A DNA stretch of 64,000 bases. Source: UBA8752 sp040261275. Lineage in GTDB: Bacteria > Bacteroidota > Bacteroidia > Flavobacteriales_D > Sanyastnellaceae. Each line of letters begins with the position of its first letter. Positions within the stretch are counted from its first letter, which is position 1. Below the pieces are notes generated by a model. That model ran no database searches. It was not told where the DNA came from and saw only the letters and a list, made by a program, of their open reading frames with translations. The stretch lies in assembly GCA_040261275.1 (NCBI GenBank), contig JBDQOI010000005.1:1-64000 (forward strand), written 5' to 3'. The translations under genes and the position numbers were made by a program. Shown one piece after another: positions 40,270 to 49,018 of this stretch.

Positions 40270-41574
40270 GTGCCAAAGAAACCGCCCCCCCGGTTTGCGT
40301 TGCCCGATAGGGCCCGCCATCTGACTTATTTGATGGTCCGCCCTTGGGCCAAGTGGGGGGTATCCCTGTTCCATCGGCTCGACCGCTCGGTCGAGGGCTT
40401 GGAATACCTGCATGATGCGGAGGGTGATCACCCGGCGAGGTTGCTGTTTTCAGGACATCAGAATGGACTGGCTGACCCCATTTTGGCTTGTGTTCTTCTT
40501 CCTCCGCAGATTCACTTCTTCACGCGAGGAGATGTTTTTAGACATCCGCTGGCCCGGGCCTTGTTGGTCCGGTTGAACATGATGCCCATCTTCCGGCCCA
40601 AGGACCGCCTGGCCGATATGGCTGACCGCAACCTGGCCACCTTCGCTTCGGCACACCGCCGACTTGAAAACGGAGCCACCTGCGGCATATTTCCGGAAGC
40701 TGGCCACCTGGAGGAAAGGCGGATTCGAAGGTTTCGACACGGATCCGCGCGATTCATAGCGGGAGCGTTACAACGCCGCCCGGTCCGCGATCGGGGTCTG
40801 GAAGTGTTGCCCATGCACCTGGACTTCGAACGCTACGAGGGATACCGCACGGGTGCGCGCATCGCACTTGGTCCGCCCGTCTCCATTCTGGACATACCCA
40901 ACATTGAATCCGATGCCGGAGGGGCCCGGGTGATGTTGAGTGAGCGCATGCGTCAATCCCTGCTGGAGGTGGCGGTCCATCTGTTGGACGGTCCGAGCTA
41001 CGAGGTGCACTTGGCCATTTGCCGTTATCTCGAGGGAGCCTCAGGAGGGAAGGTCGACCGAGCAGCCTTGGCCAGGGCTGCCGAAGCCATCAGTGCGGAT
41101 CCCGATACAGCCCGACGCGAATTTGAATCGGCTCGGACCGCGGGATTCCAATGCCCTCGGACGGCGGACGATTTTGCTGCAGCCGGCAGGTGGAACACCC
41201 AGGGAAAGACGAACCTGCTTCCCCACCTATGGCGGCTTCCGGCATGGATAGTCTTCATTTTCACCACCGGCTGGTGGCCGCGATTGGCACAACGCGCTGC
41301 GGCGCAAAGGGTAAAGCAGGTCTCTTTCCGCACCACTTTCAGCATTCCACTGATGATGGTGACGGTTTCCTTGGGTTGGGTGGTCCTATCGTTGGGCGGC
41401 GCCGTGGGCTTCGGGCAACCCTGGATGGCACCGGTCATCCTGCTCTTCCTTCGCTCGTCCCAGCACATCGCCATGCCTTTGGAGGATGCGCTGTTGGATC
41501 GCAGCGGTGAAAACCGAATACGCGCGCACGTGGATCACCCATTCATTCAGCGTTGGTGCCGACCTTTTTCATGA
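40270..41574 (+). CDS. 1-acyl-glycerol-3-phosphate acyltransferase family protein
   Basis: A 434-residue PlsC-like protein for membrane lipid synthesis. The acceptor-site motif is GHQNGLAD at 61-68 (the H-x5-D form seen in Bacteroidota), and the second motif is IFPEAGH at about 141-147. Two or three hydrophobic segments lie in the last 120 residues (LPAWIVFIFTTGW and ISIPLMMVTVSLGWVVLSL-like), an unusual C-terminal membrane extension for a PlsC protein. The start is GTG directly after the pheT stop; the nearby ATG is out of frame and stops quickly. Confidence 0.8.
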   Translation: MPKKPPPRFALPDRARHLTYLMVRPWAKWGVSLFHRLDRSVEGLEYLHDAEGDHPARLLFSGHQNGLADPILACVLLPPQIHFFTRGDVFRHPLARALLVRLNMMPIFRPKDRLADMADRNLATFASAHRRLENGATCGIFPEAGHLEERRIRRFRHGSARFIAGALQRRPVRDRGLEVLPMHLDFERYEGYRTGARIALGPPVSILDIPNIESDAGGARVMLSERMRQSLLEVAVHLLDGPSYEVHLAICRYLEGASGGKVDRAALARAAEAISADPDTARREFESARTAGFQCPRTADDFAAAGRWNTQGKTNLLPHLWRLPAWIVFIFTTGWWPRLAQRAAAQRVKQVSFRTTFSIPLMMVTVSLGWVVLSLGGAVGFGQPWMAPVILLFLRSSQHIAMPLEDALLDRSGENRIRAHVDHPFIQRWCRPFS

Positions 41575-41603
41575 AACCCGAGCGGTTCCCCATTCGTGAA
41601 AAA

Positions 41604-41627
41604 CACGATTGAATCGTGCTAACTTCA
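41604..41627 (+). promoter_or_regulatory. Palindrome CACGATtgaATCGTG and -7 element TAACTTCA before the two-component system
   Basis: The 6-base arms CACGAT (41604-41609) and ATCGTG (41613-41618) are perfect and end 2 bases before TAACTTCA (41620-41627), which fits the -7 pattern apart from its last base. A related TTCGTG occurs at 41594. The position, just upstream of the start site, suits an operator, perhaps for the response regulator itself. Confidence 0.4.
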
Positions 41628-41649
41628 CCGAGAATCCAATCCAAAGCCC

Positions 41650-42330
41650 ATGGACAATCAGAAGATTCTCGTGGTGGACGATGAGCCGGACATCCTTGAG
41701 CTGGTCCAATACAACCTCGAAAAGGAAGGGTTTTCCGTGTATACGGCCGGAAACGGAAGGGAAGCCATAGAGATTGCCACACAAGTCATCCCCGACCTCA
41801 TCCTGCTCGACGTCATGATGCCGAATATGGACGGTATGGAAACGTGCATCAGCATGCGTGAGAATGAGGATCTCGACGGTTGTGTCATCGCCTTTCTGAC
41901 GGCTCGGGCGGAGGATTACAGCCAGATTGCTGGATTCGATGCGGGTGCAGACGATTACATCACCAAGCCCATCAAGCCTCGGGTACTGGTGAGCAGAATG
42001 AAAGCGCTGCTCCGGAGAAGCGGGAAGTCCTCCGAAGGCAAGAAGGTCTATGTGGGCAAGGACATCACCATTGACAGGGAGCGCTACATCGTGATCCACA
42101 AAGGGCAGGAATTGAACTTGCCCAAGAAAGAATTCGAGCTGCTCGCCCTACTCGTTTCGGAGCCAGGTAAAGTCTTCACCCGAAGTGGCATTCTGAAGGG
42201 GGTGTGGGGCAGCGATGTCATTGTGGGAGACCGCACCATTGACGTACACATTCGAAAGCTGAGGGAGAAGCTGGGCGACCACCACTTCAAAACGGTCAAG
42301 GGTGTGGGCTACAAGTTCCAGGACAAGTGA
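41650..42330 (+). CDS. OmpR/PhoB-family response regulator
   Basis: A 226-residue regulator with a receiver domain (Asp10/Asp11, phosphoacceptor Asp54, Lys104 in ITKPI) and a winged-helix DNA-binding domain in the last 100 residues (LPKKEFELLALLVSEPGKVFT and DVHIRKLREKLG). The histidine kinase gene overlaps its stop by 4 bases, so they form a pair. The signal sensed is unknown; in Bacteroidota such pairs sit near pheT and phosphate or envelope genes. Confidence 0.93.
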   Translation: MDNQKILVVDDEPDILELVQYNLEKEGFSVYTAGNGREAIEIATQVIPDLILLDVMMPNMDGMETCISMRENEDLDGCVIAFLTARAEDYSQIAGFDAGADDYITKPIKPRVLVSRMKALLRRSGKSSEGKKVYVGKDITIDRERYIVIHKGQELNLPKKEFELLALLVSEPGKVFTRSGILKGVWGSDVIVGDRTIDVHIRKLREKLGDHHFKTVKGVGYKFQDK

Positions 42331-43370
42331 ATGTCAAGACGCCAAGAGGTGTAGCTCTGGTCTGCGCCTTGCTCGTGACCCTGCTGGGTTTGGGCCTGTC
42401 CGCCCTCATCTTCAAGTTGTACGGCGTTCAAGCGCCCTTGCAAGCAGTGGCACTGGGGGGACTGGGGCTCTTCGCCGTAACCGTGGCCGTCATTTACAGC
42501 GCCATTGAAAGGTTCATCTACCAAAAAGTCCGCATCATTTACAAGAACATCCACCGATTCAAGAGCACAAAGGAGCGCGCCCGAGATGTGCACATGGGGG
42601 AGGATGTCATGGAAAAGGTGCGATTGGATGTGATGGACTGGGCCACCGAAAAGGTGAATGAAATCTCCGTCTTGAAAGAGCAGGACAACTTCCGACAGGA
42701 GTTCATTGGAAACCTGGCCCACGAACTGAAAACCCCGGTATTCAATATTCAAGGTTACATCCTCACCTTGCTGGAAGGGGCTTTGGAAGACCCTGACCAC
42801 AACCGGAAATTCCTCATGAAGGCCGCCAAGAACGTAGACCGGATGGCTGGCCTGATTGACGACCTGGATGTCATCACTAAAATTGAAGGGGGCTCCATCG
42901 GCTTGAATATCGCTCCGTTCGACCTGTCCCACCTCGTGAGTGAGGTCATGGATCAACTCGAACCGCGCTCGGCCCGTGCCGGCATATCCGTGGAGTTCGT
43001 CGATGAAGGCAAGCGCAACATCGAGGTGGAAGGAGATTCACCTAAAATCGAACAAGTACTCACAAATCTGATTTCCAACAGTTTGCGCTACGGTAAGGAA
43101 GGAGGAACCACGCAGATTCGATGCTATGACATGGAGGAACAAGTTCTGATTGAGGTGGCGGATGATGGCATCGGGATGTCAGAAGAACACCTCCCCCGGA
43201 TTTTCGAGCGCTTCTACAGAGTGGATAAGAGCCGATCCCGCAATGTGGGGGGCAGCGGTCTCGGTCTCGCCATTGTCAAACACATCATCGAAGCACACCA
43301 GCAGAGCATTTCGGTCCGATCCACACAGGGCAAAGGATCGACTTTCTCCTTTACGCTGAAAAAGGCCTGA
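42327..43370 (+). CDS. Sensor histidine kinase
   Basis: A 347-residue kinase with two transmembrane helices (9-30, 38-58) and almost no periplasmic loop, so it may sense a membrane or internal signal. His132 lies in the H-box FIGNLAHELKTP. The N-box is NLISNSLRYG, G1 is VADDGIGM, and G2 is GGSGLGLAIVK. The start is GTG overlapping the response regulator stop. It is typical of PhoR-like kinases without a PAS domain. Confidence 0.93.
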   Translation: MNVKTPRGVALVCALLVTLLGLGLSALIFKLYGVQAPLQAVALGGLGLFAVTVAVIYSAIERFIYQKVRIIYKNIHRFKSTKERARDVHMGEDVMEKVRLDVMDWATEKVNEISVLKEQDNFRQEFIGNLAHELKTPVFNIQGYILTLLEGALEDPDHNRKFLMKAAKNVDRMAGLIDDLDVITKIEGGSIGLNIAPFDLSHLVSEVMDQLEPRSARAGISVEFVDEGKRNIEVEGDSPKIEQVLTNLISNSLRYGKEGGTTQIRCYDMEEQVLIEVADDGIGMSEEHLPRIFERFYRVDKSRSRNVGGSGLGLAIVKHIIEAHQQSISVRSTQGKGSTFSFTLKKA

Positions 43371-43387
43371 ACCTCTCTGGATGACCT

Positions 43388-44050
43388 TCAGGTTCTTTGG
43401 AGCATCCCGGTTCCCGCAGCATTGACAAAAGGATTTCCGGCCCTTTCCACACCGATGGAAGTTGCCGGCCCGTGTCCCGGCACGACGGTGTAATGGTCGG
43501 GAAGGGTGTAGAGCACTTCTTCAATAGATGTGGCCAATTGCGGTGCGTTCCCTCCGGGCAAGTCGGTACGGCCGATGCTCCCTTGGAACAACACATCCCC
43601 TCCGACGATCCGGGCTTCATCATGGTCCACGAAAACCACGTGTCCCGGAGCATGTCCCGGTGTGTGCCGAACCTGCAACCTCACCTTTCCGAAGGCGAGC
43701 TCTTGCCCGTCCTCGAGCGGGTTTTCATCCCATGCCGGCAGGGGTTCAAGTGGAACTCCGTACAATTCTGCTGCGTGGGTGGCCATTCCATAGGTCACGC
43801 GATCATCCGCATGCAGCCGGGGATGCAATTCAAAACGCGCGTGCATTCCACAGCAGCCCATGACGTGGTCCAGATGAGCGTGGGTGAGGAGAACGGCGCT
43901 CGGCTGCCACCCATTTTCCTTCAATACCTCGTCGAACCTCGCCCACTCTTCTGAGGTAGAGAAACCGGGGTCGAAGACCAGAACCCCGCCCTCACCATCC
44001 GGAATAAGGACGGTGTTTTCAGAAAAAGCGTTGCAACTCATCACGATCAT
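43388..44050 (-). CDS. Metallo-beta-lactamase-fold hydrolase (glyoxalase II-like)
   Basis: A 220-residue enzyme with the THAHLDH metal motif (His57, His59, Asp61, His62), the GHAPGHV His motif, GGDVLF with the bridging Asp, and VPGHGPATSI at the end. This is the pattern of hydroxyacylglutathione-hydrolase-like thiol esterases in Bacteroidota. The true substrate is unknown. It is divergent from the large propeller protein with a 60-base gap. Confidence 0.88.
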   Translation of the reverse strand: MIVMSCNAFSENTVLIPDGEGGVLVFDPGFSTSEEWARFDEVLKENGWQPSAVLLTHAHLDHVMGCCGMHARFELHPRLHADDRVTYGMATHAAELYGVPLEPLPAWDENPLEDGQELAFGKVRLQVRHTPGHAPGHVVFVDHDEARIVGGDVLFQGSIGRTDLPGGNAPQLATSIEEVLYTLPDHYTVVPGHGPATSIGVERAGNPFVNAAGTGMLQRT

Positions 44051-44110
44051 GACCGCAAGATGTCCTTTTGCGATGAATCCCCATCCTCCAGTCGTACTTT
44101 CCCCTTCTCC

Positions 44111-47100
44111 ATGGCATTCACACAGCGCGCAATAAAGGTCGTGGCGCTGGTCCTGTCAGGACTCGCGATCGGCTCCTTCCCATTGCATGGACAATTCCAC
44201 GATGGGTTGGACATGACGTTCGGGCAACAGCGCGTCCAATACCGCAGCTTCGACTGGCAAATTCTGAAAGGCGATCCATTCGAGGTGCATTTCTATCAGG
44301 GGGGAAGGGAATTGGCTGAATTCGCCATGAATGCCCTCACGATGGACCTTCCAGAAGCGGAGTCCCAATTCCAACAAAGGCTGACCGGCCCTGTGGAAGT
44401 CATCGTCTTCAACAAACACGCCGACTTCCGTCAAAGCAACATCGGCATCGACGGAAGTGCGGCGGGTAACGTGGGTGGAACGACCCTCATTCACGGGAAG
44501 AAGCTGTTCGCATGGTTCGAGGGGGAACGCCCCGCATTCAGACGCCAATTGCGGGAAGGACTGTACCGGGTGCTGCTCAAACAGTACCTCTTCGGAAGCG
44601 ATTGGAAGGACGTGGTCAAGAACAACCAACTGTATTCCCTTCCCGCTTGGATGGAACATGGAATGGTGGCCGCATTGGCCGGACCCGCCCAGAGCGAGCA
44701 TCGGGCGGAGCTGATGGACCTCGTGGGCAGGGGACTGCTCGCAGAGGTCCAGGTGCTGGAAGGCCGGGAGCAGGAAATCGCGGCCGAAGCTGTATGGCGA
44801 TTCATTCTCGAGACTTTCGGACCTCAATCCGCAGCAGATGTGCTCAGTGGCTTCAAGGCGGGCCGCACGCTGGATGCCGGATTCCGCCGGATCGGCATGG
44901 ACCTGGAAGGCGTGCTGGCTGCCGCGCAGGCACATCAGGCGCTCGGCACCGTTGCACGGAACCTGGAGCCGGGAGTGGCAGGGAGGGAATGGGACTTGCC
45001 TTCGCCGGAAGGAAGGCGTGATCTGGGTGCATTGCCCCACCGCGCTCGGCGAAAATTCCGATACCACGGATTCACTTCAGCCGCTGATGGTCAATGGACG
45101 GCATGGGCGACCGATGAACGAGGACAGGTGCGCATTTGGTGGTCCGACGGGAAAAAGAAGAAGTGCATTGCCAAGTACGACCACAAGCTCACCCGGATTG
45201 TGGACCCGACCTACCCCGTGCTCGCTTGGCACCCGACGCTGCCCATTCTGGCACACATCCACGAGGAAAAGGGGCGGGTCTTTCTCACCCTTTCGGATGC
45301 CGCCACAGGAAAGTCGAACGAATCCGAACTGTTTCGGATTGAGAAGGTCATTGCGCTGGACTGGGCTCCAGATGGAAGGCGGATTGCATTCAGTGGTGTA
45401 AAGACAGGTCAATCCGACCTCTATCTCTACAATGTCCTGGCCGGTTCGCAAGTGCCGCTCTGGTCGGATGGATGGGACGACCTTCATCCCGATTGGACCA
45501 CCGATGGACAGGGCATCTTGTTCAGCAGCAACCGCCCGCTGGAAGGAGAGGGCGATGCGGTGGTTCCCACTTCCCGCTCCCGCGACATATGGCGCTACGA
45601 CATGGAATCGAAGGAGATGGAGGCCATCACCCAGACGGCGGCGCTGGATGAGGTCCGGCCTCAAGCCCTGGCGGGATCCTCCTTTGTCTATCGTCTTTCC
45701 GATGAGCCGGGCATTCTGCGCCTGGCGCGCCGGGACAGCGCAATCTTGAGGGTTGATACGGCCATCCATTATCGATATTTCACGCGCACGGCCCCGTGGT
45801 TCCACCTTCGCCGACCCACAGCAGAGTTCAAGCTTGTGGAAGGGAAGGCACAATGGGAAGCCCTCGTGATGGGAAAGGGACATCCGGAGTGGTACAGGGA
45901 CAACCTGCCGGAGCTTCCCCTATCCGCTGCCATGCGCGAAATGGGAGCCTCGCCCCAAAAAGGGAATGCCCACCCCTGGGACTATGTACCGGAGGAACAG
46001 GTGGATTTGAACCCCGGTCAGGTGGATTACCGCAACTACACGTTCGAATCCGAGCGCATTTCCATGGATCCCTCCCAATCGGGTCAGGGCACGGATGGTT
46101 CAGATGCGTCCATGGAAGGGGGGCTCAGCGCATTGCCTTCGATTCCCACGCCCCTTCCCTACCGGCGCAACTATGCGGTTGATCAGTTGCTCAGTCAGGT
46201 GGACAACAGTTTTGCGACTTCCTTTTACCAACCGTTCACTGGCGCCAGCGGCAGCTTCCCGGGCTTGAGCGGATTGATCAAGATCGGCGCTTCCGACCTT
46301 TTCGAAGACAGCAAGTGGGTCGGCGGAGTGCGCCTGGCAGGGAGCCTCCAGAATTCCACCTTCGTCCTCGCGAACCGCAACCTGGAAAGCAAGGTCGACC
46401 GGGAGTGGATCATTGAGCGGCAGGGAAATGAAGGTGTCGATTCCGAGCTTGGGGCACTCACCCGCACACATACCCACGCCGTTCATTACCGCCGCATCGT
46501 TCCCTTCAGCGAGACCATGAGCCTCAGGGCACAATTGACCTATCGATTGGATAAGGTCTCCCTCCTCGCCACCGACCCGTTCAATGCGAGCCGTGACGAC
46601 TTGTACGTGCAGGGCATGGGGGGCACGGTCAGCTGGGTATTCGACGACAGTCGTGTCCTTAGCCTGAACATCCGCAATGGCACCCGGGCAAAGGCGTGGT
46701 TCGAGATGCTGGCCCCTCCTGATGCAGAAGGAGACATGTTGCTCGTTGCGGGGTTTGACGCGCGTCGCTACTTGCCCATTTATCGCCGGGTCACCTTGTG
46801 CTTGCGGGCGGCTGGCAACACCTCGTTTGGACAAAGAGGATTGCTCCATTACCTCGGTGGGGTGCAGGAGTCACTGCTCACAGCGGTCGATGGCGCCATG
46901 CCCATTCCCGAAGGAGAGTTCGCCTACCAGACGGCGGCCACTCCCATGCGGGGCTTCGTCAGGAATGCACGCAACGGAACCTCCTTCGCGGTGGCCAATG
47001 CGGAAGTGAGGATGCCGGTCTTTGCCACCCTTTCACCGAAGAAAAGCCTGACGCCTTTCTTGGAGCATTTCCAGGCCGTAGGTTTCTTCGACATCGGCTC

Positions 47101-47338
47101 CGCTTGGACCGGCAAGGACCCCTACAGCGACGAGAATGCTTTCAATAGCACCACCGTGCAGCAATACCCCGTCTCGGTGAGCGTGGACAACAACCGAGAA
47201 CCCATCATTTGGGATTTCGGATTCGGACTCCGCTCCCAGCTCTTGGGCTATTTCGTTCGGGCCGATTGGGGCTGGGGAGTCGATGACGGGATCCTCTTGG
47301 ACCGCGTGTTCCAACTTTCGCTTTCCACCGATTTTTAA
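44111..47338 (+). CDS. Large exported protein: degenerate peptidase-like domain, beta-propeller and outer-membrane barrel
   Basis: A 1075-residue protein with a signal peptide ending LHGQ (mature Gln start). Residues 35-290 resemble a gluzincin peptidase MA-like domain, but the HExxH site reads REGLY at 148-152, and the later ligand region is PAWMEHG. Residues about 310-570 carry TolB/PD40 propeller repeats (LDWAPDGRRIAFSG, HPDWTTDGQGILFSSNRP). A barrel-like C-terminal part (about 680-1075) ends in FQLSLSTDF, a typical outer-membrane C-terminus. It is related to the large TolB-like proteins of Bacteroidota; its function is unknown. The ATG at 44111 is chosen for the signal peptide. Confidence 0.78.
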   Translation: MAFTQRAIKVVALVLSGLAIGSFPLHGQFHDGLDMTFGQQRVQYRSFDWQILKGDPFEVHFYQGGRELAEFAMNALTMDLPEAESQFQQRLTGPVEVIVFNKHADFRQSNIGIDGSAAGNVGGTTLIHGKKLFAWFEGERPAFRRQLREGLYRVLLKQYLFGSDWKDVVKNNQLYSLPAWMEHGMVAALAGPAQSEHRAELMDLVGRGLLAEVQVLEGREQEIAAEAVWRFILETFGPQSAADVLSGFKAGRTLDAGFRRIGMDLEGVLAAAQAHQALGTVARNLEPGVAGREWDLPSPEGRRDLGALPHRARRKFRYHGFTSAADGQWTAWATDERGQVRIWWSDGKKKKCIAKYDHKLTRIVDPTYPVLAWHPTLPILAHIHEEKGRVFLTLSDAATGKSNESELFRIEKVIALDWAPDGRRIAFSGVKTGQSDLYLYNVLAGSQVPLWSDGWDDLHPDWTTDGQGILFSSNRPLEGEGDAVVPTSRSRDIWRYDMESKEMEAITQTAALDEVRPQALAGSSFVYRLSDEPGILRLARRDSAILRVDTAIHYRYFTRTAPWFHLRRPTAEFKLVEGKAQWEALVMGKGHPEWYRDNLPELPLSAAMREMGASPQKGNAHPWDYVPEEQVDLNPGQVDYRNYTFESERISMDPSQSGQGTDGSDASMEGGLSALPSIPTPLPYRRNYAVDQLLSQVDNSFATSFYQPFTGASGSFPGLSGLIKIGASDLFEDSKWVGGVRLAGSLQNSTFVLANRNLESKVDREWIIERQGNEGVDSELGALTRTHTHAVHYRRIVPFSETMSLRAQLTYRLDKVSLLATDPFNASRDDLYVQGMGGTVSWVFDDSRVLSLNIRNGTRAKAWFEMLAPPDAEGDMLLVAGFDARRYLPIYRRVTLCLRAAGNTSFGQRGLLHYLGGVQESLLTAVDGAMPIPEGEFAYQTAATPMRGFVRNARNGTSFAVANAEVRMPVFATLSPKKSLTPFLEHFQAVGFFDIGSAWTGKDPYSDENAFNSTTVQQYPVSVSVDNNREPIIWDFGFGLRSQLLGYFVRADWGWGVDDGILLDRVFQLSLSTDF

Positions 47339-47742
47339 TGGGTTCCATGTCCATGGATGCTTCTACCCTCCTCTCCCTCTTGCTCATTGGCGCAGCAGCC
47401 GGCTGTCTTAGCGGTTTCATCGGGATCGGCGGAGGGCTCCTCATCGTGCCCGCTTTGATGTATTTCATGGGGATGTCGCAAATGATGGCACAAGGCACGA
47501 GTCTTGCGCTCATGTTGCCCCCCATCGGTGCCCTTGCCGTCATGAATTATTGGCGGGCCGAAGCAGTGGATGCACGCGCCGCCGCCATCATGGTCGTGGC
47601 CTTCGTGGCAGGGGGATACTTTGGCAGTCGAATGGCCCTCGCCATGGACCCCAACAAGGTGCGCTTGGTCTTTGGCCTCATCATGCTCTACGCTGCGATC
47701 CGCATGATCTGGGGTGCCAGCCGCACCCTTTGGACGCACTGA
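47338..47742 (+). CDS. Half-size TauE/SafE-family membrane transporter
   Basis: A 134-residue protein with four transmembrane helices and the TauE signature GFIGIGGGLLIVPAL. Full TauE/SafE proteins have two such halves (about 250 residues), so this one would work as a dimer. Bacteroidota have similar single-half proteins. An organic or sulfur anion substrate is possible but not shown. The ATG overlaps the stop of the preceding gene by one base. Confidence 0.8.
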   Translation: MGSMSMDASTLLSLLLIGAAAGCLSGFIGIGGGLLIVPALMYFMGMSQMMAQGTSLALMLPPIGALAVMNYWRAEAVDARAAAIMVVAFVAGGYFGSRMALAMDPNKVRLVFGLIMLYAAIRMIWGASRTLWTH

Positions 47743-47754
47743 ACCCCTGCTCGC

Positions 47755-48981
47755 ATGCTCAAATCCGCCCTCCTCTCCTCCGTGGAATCCCACCGCGAAC
47801 GCGTCGTGCAGCACCGGCAACACCTCCACCGTCACCCCGAGCCCTCCTTCGGTGAGACCCGGACCGGTGCCTATGTCGCCGAGGTCCTTTCCTCCTTGGC
47901 GATTCCCTTCACCACCGGTTGGTGCGCGGAACGAGGTGCGGCCGGCATAGTCGCCGAGGTACGCGGCGCAAATCCCGGTCTGCGCCGCATGGCCCTGCGC
48001 GCCGATATGGATGCGCTGCCCATTCAAGAAGTGGAGCGGCCGCATGCCAGCACCGTGCCCGGTTGGATGCACGCCTGCGGACACGATGCCCATACGGCCT
48101 GCCTGCTCGGCGCGGTGGAAGCACTGCAAGCCACTCGGGACCAATGGTCCGGCACGGTACAGTGCATTTTCCAACCCGGAGAGGAAATCCTGCCCGGTGG
48201 TGCATCCATCTTGGTGAAGGAGGGCGCGCTCAAGGCCGATGCTCCCCAATCCGGTCCCGGCAGAGCCGAAGGACCCAGAGTGGATGGCATTGTAGGCCAA
48301 CATGTCTACCCGCAGTTGGAAGCAGGACACGTTGGTTTCCGAAGCGGTCCCTACATGGCCGCGGCCGATGAGCTGCAAATCCGCATTGTGGGCAAGGGCG
48401 GTCACGCGGCCTTGCCACACCGCGCCGTGGACCCCATTGTCGCAGCCGCTCACGTCATTACTGCCCTGCAGACTGTCGTGAGCCGGGCGTGTGACCCCAT
48501 TCAACCGGCGGTGTTGACCATAGGCAAGATCCGAGGTGGCCACGCCCGCAACATCATTCCGGACGAAGTGGTCCTCGATGGGACGCTGCGCACCTACGAC
48601 GAGGCCATCGGCCACTCGCTTCGCGCCGCGATCGCACGCGTGGCCGAATCCACTGCAGCGGCATACGGCGCTGTGGCTGAAGTCGACATCGCCATCGGAT
48701 ATCCTCCTGTGGTCAATGCGCCGGATTTAACGGAACAGTGCAGAAAAGGCGCGGTGGAACTGCTCGGTGCCGAGCGCGTGGTGGATCTCCCGCTCCGCAT
48801 GACGGGCGAGGACTTCAGCTTCTATCAAAAAGAAGTACCGGGCTGTTTTTACCGGCTCGGAACCGGAGGCGACGGTCCAGGATGCCGGTCAGGGTTGCAC
48901 ACCGCGGATTTCGACATCGATGAGTCTGCGCTGTTTACCGGTACCGCCATGATGGCGTGGCTTTCGGCAACGGGCCATTGA
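47755..48981 (+). CDS. M20 amidohydrolase (hippurate hydrolase/amidase-like)
   Basis: A 408-residue metal-dependent hydrolase. LRADMDALPIQE and HACGHDAHT hold metal ligands (Cys108, His110), with FQPGEEILPGG giving the catalytic Glu pair, GGHAALPHRAVDPI in the dimerisation domain, and GEDFSFY near the end. It would cleave N-acyl amino acids or similar amides in the cytoplasm. It lies 12 bases after the TauE gene and is convergent with recQ. Confidence 0.88.
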   Translation: MLKSALLSSVESHRERVVQHRQHLHRHPEPSFGETRTGAYVAEVLSSLAIPFTTGWCAERGAAGIVAEVRGANPGLRRMALRADMDALPIQEVERPHASTVPGWMHACGHDAHTACLLGAVEALQATRDQWSGTVQCIFQPGEEILPGGASILVKEGALKADAPQSGPGRAEGPRVDGIVGQHVYPQLEAGHVGFRSGPYMAAADELQIRIVGKGGHAALPHRAVDPIVAAAHVITALQTVVSRACDPIQPAVLTIGKIRGGHARNIIPDEVVLDGTLRTYDEAIGHSLRAAIARVAESTAAAYGAVAEVDIAIGYPPVVNAPDLTEQCRKGAVELLGAERVVDLPLRMTGEDFSFYQKEVPGCFYRLGTGGDGPGCRSGLHTADFDIDESALFTGTAMMAWLSATGH

Positions 48982-49018
48982 ACGGAACCCACAGACATCC
49001 CCACGGGCAAGCAGAGAC

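Noticed and set aside
47335..48615. Minus-strand frame of 426 codons opposite the TauE and M20 genes
   Set aside because: Composition is His/Gly/Asp-rich shadow type, and both plus-strand genes have clear motifs.
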